Below are positions 35,753 to 37,726 of a stretch of DNA of 37,726 nt, in pieces. The stretch is from an uncultured Bacteroides sp. (lineage in GTDB: Bacteria; Bacteroidota; Bacteroidia; Bacteroidales; Bacteroidaceae). The stretch's first letter is position 1, and each line of letters begins with the position of its first letter. The stretch covers positions 1 through 37,726 of the forward strand of contig CALYZE010000020.1 in the NCBI GenBank assembly GCA_945607605.1, in the 5' to 3' direction. Position numbers and translations under genes: made by a program. Below the pieces are notes generated by a model, which searched no databases, was not told where the DNA came from, and worked only from the letters and a program-made list of their open reading frames with translations.

Positions 35753-35855
35753 TTGCGCCATGCTGTCGGCCTTGAGGCTTTTAAGTGTCAGATAGTTGGT
35801 TTTTCAAATAGTATATATAGATAATTAATATTGTTAACTTTAATTTATTAAATGC

Positions 35856-37726
35856 ATGAAGCAAGTAAATCTTAGAGTCTATCAAACGATTCTTACCCTA
35901 GTTTTAGGGTTATTCTTGTCAGTTGGCGCTTATGCACAAGATATCACAGTGAAAGGGCATGTCAAAGATGCCTTTGGTGCCGTGATAGGCGCAAGTGTTG
36001 TAGAAAAAGGAAATGCTACCAATGGTACAATCACCGATCTGCATGGTAACTTTTCGTTGAAAGTCTCCAGAGGCTCTACTTTGGTTATTTCTTTCATAGG
36101 CTATAAAACCCAAGAAGTAGTCGCTGCTTCCAGCATTGATGTTACTTTGCAAGAAGATACTGAGATGTTGGACGAAGTGGTTGTGATTGGTTATGGTGTA
36201 GCCAAGAAGAATGACTTGACTGGTTCTGTTACTGCTATTAAACCAGACGAAATGAACAAAGGTTTAGTAACGAATGCACAAGACATGATGCAAGGTAAAA
36301 TTGCCGGTGTCAATGTGACAAGTGGTGGTGGTACGCCGGGTGGTGGTGCTACGATTCGTGTGCGTGGTGGATCTTCTCTGAATGCAAGTAATGAACCTCT
36401 GGTGGTAATTGATGGTTTGGCAATGGACAATCAAGGTGTAAAAGGCCTCGCCAATCCTTTGTCAATGGTAAATCCTGCAGATATTGAGACTTTCACCGTG
36501 TTGAAAGATGCTTCCGCTACAGCTATTTATGGTTCTCGCGGTTCTAACGGTGTGATCATTATTACTACAAAAAAAGGACGTAGCGGAGCTAAACCTGCTA
36601 TTACTTATAATGGAAATGTATCTGTGAGCACCAAGAAAAAAACAGTAGATGTGTTGAGCGGTCAAGAGTTTGGTGAATTTGTTGAAAACACGTATGGCAT
36701 AGGCAGTGATGCTTGGAAGTTTTTGACTATTCAAAGTGGAAAGGTCGGTTCTAGGCCGGTATCTTTGAAAAATGGAAACTTTCGGAAAGTAGACGATAAC
36801 GGTCTGCTTGCTGAATATGACAAAGATGATAACTTCTTGCATTACATGTATAACAACACCGATTGGCAAGATGAAATCTATCGTACAGCTCTGAGCCACG
36901 ATCATAACGTTACGGTTTCAGGTGGTTTGAAAAATATGCCTTATCGTCTTTCTTTAGGCTATACAAACCAGGAAGGTATTCTAAAAACTTCTAATTTTGA
37001 GCGTTATACAGCTTCTATCAATGTTTCTCCTAAATTCTTCGATGAACATTTAACTGTGAATTTGAATGCCAAAGGTATGATTGCTAACAATCGTTATGCA
37101 GATGGTGACGCTATCGGAGCAGCTATATACATGAATCCTACTTTCGCTGTTCGCAATTCCAGTGACATTCTAACTAAGTACTTTGGTGGATACACTCAGT
37201 GGGTATCAGATGGTTCTGCATTGAATGACCCTGCTTGGCCTTACACTTCTAACCGTAATGCTACCAAAAATCCGGTGGCTACATTGGATTTGAAAGATGA
37301 TACAGCTAATTCTAAATCATTCATTGGTAATGTTGAACTGGATTATAAAGTTCACGGCTTGGAAGATTTGCGTTTACACATGAATCTTGGCGGTGACTTC
37401 TCAACCGGTAAGCAAACTACAATGATTTCTCCTTATTCTGTTTCAAACAACTACTATGGTTGGAATGGCTGGGAAAAGATTTATAAGTATAACAAGATGT
37501 TGAATGCTTATGCCCAATATAATAAGGAATTCAACAAAATACATCATTTTGATATTATGGGTGGTTATGAGTGGCAACATTTTTATCACAGAGGTGAAAG
37601 AGATGGTTGGGGACTCTATCAAATGACGAATACAGAAAAACCTGGTGAAAAATACCAGCGTGATGCTAAGATATGGAAGAGTGAAAACTATTTGGTTTCC
37701 TTCTTTGGACGTGCGAACTATTCTTT
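35856..37726 (+). CDS. SusC-family TonB-dependent outer-membrane receptor, partial (runs off the window end)
   Basis: At least 623 codons are open from ATG 35856 to the window edge; full SusC proteins are about 1000 aa. The start is read directly from the sequence. Residues 1-27 are a signal peptide (ending GAYA), followed by a carboxypeptidase-regulatory-like domain (about 29-100), a TonB-box-like DEVVVIGYG (106-114), and a plug domain with MMQGKIAGVNVTSGGGTPGG, TIRVRGGSSLNAS and DASATAIYGSRGSNGVII. The barrel begins after about residue 240. It imports oligosaccharides over the outer membrane with a SusD partner, expected just beyond the window. With GH53 and GH2 upstream, galacto-oligosaccharides are the likely cargo (inference). 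Confidence 0.95.
   Translation, partial: MKQVNLRVYQTILTLVLGLFLSVGAYAQDITVKGHVKDAFGAVIGASVVEKGNATNGTITDLHGNFSLKVSRGSTLVISFIGYKTQEVVAASSIDVTLQEDTEMLDEVVVIGYGVAKKNDLTGSVTAIKPDEMNKGLVTNAQDMMQGKIAGVNVTSGGGTPGGGATIRVRGGSSLNASNEPLVVIDGLAMDNQGVKGLANPLSMVNPADIETFTVLKDASATAIYGSRGSNGVIIITTKKGRSGAKPAITYNGNVSVSTKKKTVDVLSGQEFGEFVENTYGIGSDAWKFLTIQSGKVGSRPVSLKNGNFRKVDDNGLLAEYDKDDNFLHYMYNNTDWQDEIYRTALSHDHNVTVSGGLKNMPYRLSLGYTNQEGILKTSNFERYTASINVSPKFFDEHLTVNLNAKGMIANNRYADGDAIGAAIYMNPTFAVRNSSDILTKYFGGYTQWVSDGSALNDPAWPYTSNRNATKNPVATLDLKDDTANSKSFIGNVELDYKVHGLEDLRLHMNLGGDFSTGKQTTMISPYSVSNNYYGWNGWEKIYKYNKMLNAYAQYNKEFNKIHHFDIMGGYEWQHFYHRGERDGWGLYQMTNTEKPGEKYQRDAKIWKSENYLVSFFGRANYS

Noticed and set aside
35575-35775. 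A 66-codon plus-strand frame between GH2 and susC
   Set aside because: It overlaps the hairpin, the LacI-type operator and the promoter region and has no recognisable family.

Overview
The window looks like a chromosomal segment of a Bacteroides species. The evidence is promoters of the TAnnTTTG (-7) type with an upstream TTG, no purine-rich ribosome binding sites, a SusC-type TonB receptor, a hybrid two-component system with a propeller sensor, an HU protein with a Gly-rich tail, and gene neighbours (lysE/DUF4924/rfbD/prfC) that I recall as Bacteroides-like. I see no insertion sequence, integrase, tRNA, rRNA or CRISPR array. The species cannot be fixed by eye.

Layout, left to right. An array of about 23-bp dyad-containing repeats (27-175) lies beyond the stop of a GHL10 (DigH/YddW-like) predicted glycosidase. 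Divergent from it is a two-gene unit for a small membrane protein and an outer-membrane beta-barrel. A 17-bp bidirectional terminator separates this unit from convergent uvrA. A second GHL10 paralogue follows uvrA. Then, on the minus strand, come a hybrid two-component regulator and, 18 bp behind it, two half-size chromate-transporter-family genes. purL is next. A plus-strand run follows: a LysE exporter, DUF4924, rfbD and prfC, ending at a strong terminator. After it come a membrane-anchored LuxR-type HTH protein, a 750-bp noncoding stretch with a 54-55-bp periodic repeat, and an HU-family gene. The oadG-oadA-oadB genes encode a sodium-pumping decarboxylase.

The right third (26.6-37.7 kb) is a carbohydrate-use region arranged around a divergent promoter. 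On the minus strand are lacI, an MFS sugar transporter and a GH65 phosphorylase-like gene. On the plus strand are a GH53 endo-galactanase lipoprotein, a GH2 beta-galactosidase and a susC gene cut by the window end. The GH53/GH2/SusC set is typical of a pectic beta-1,4-galactan utilization locus.

The observation I rate highest is a pair of LacI-type operators (14 bp, reverse complements of each other). One lies upstream of GH53 and one upstream of susC. Their starts are 72 and 69 bp ahead of a TAnnTTTG -7 element. This suggests that the adjacent LacI protein controls the galactan genes directly, perhaps as an activator, and couples them to the MFS/GH65 cytoplasmic branch. Other notable signals are the 23-bp dyad array, the periodic repeat ahead of the HU gene, an 11-bp inverted repeat bracketing a -7 box, and the regulator/chromate-transporter pairing.
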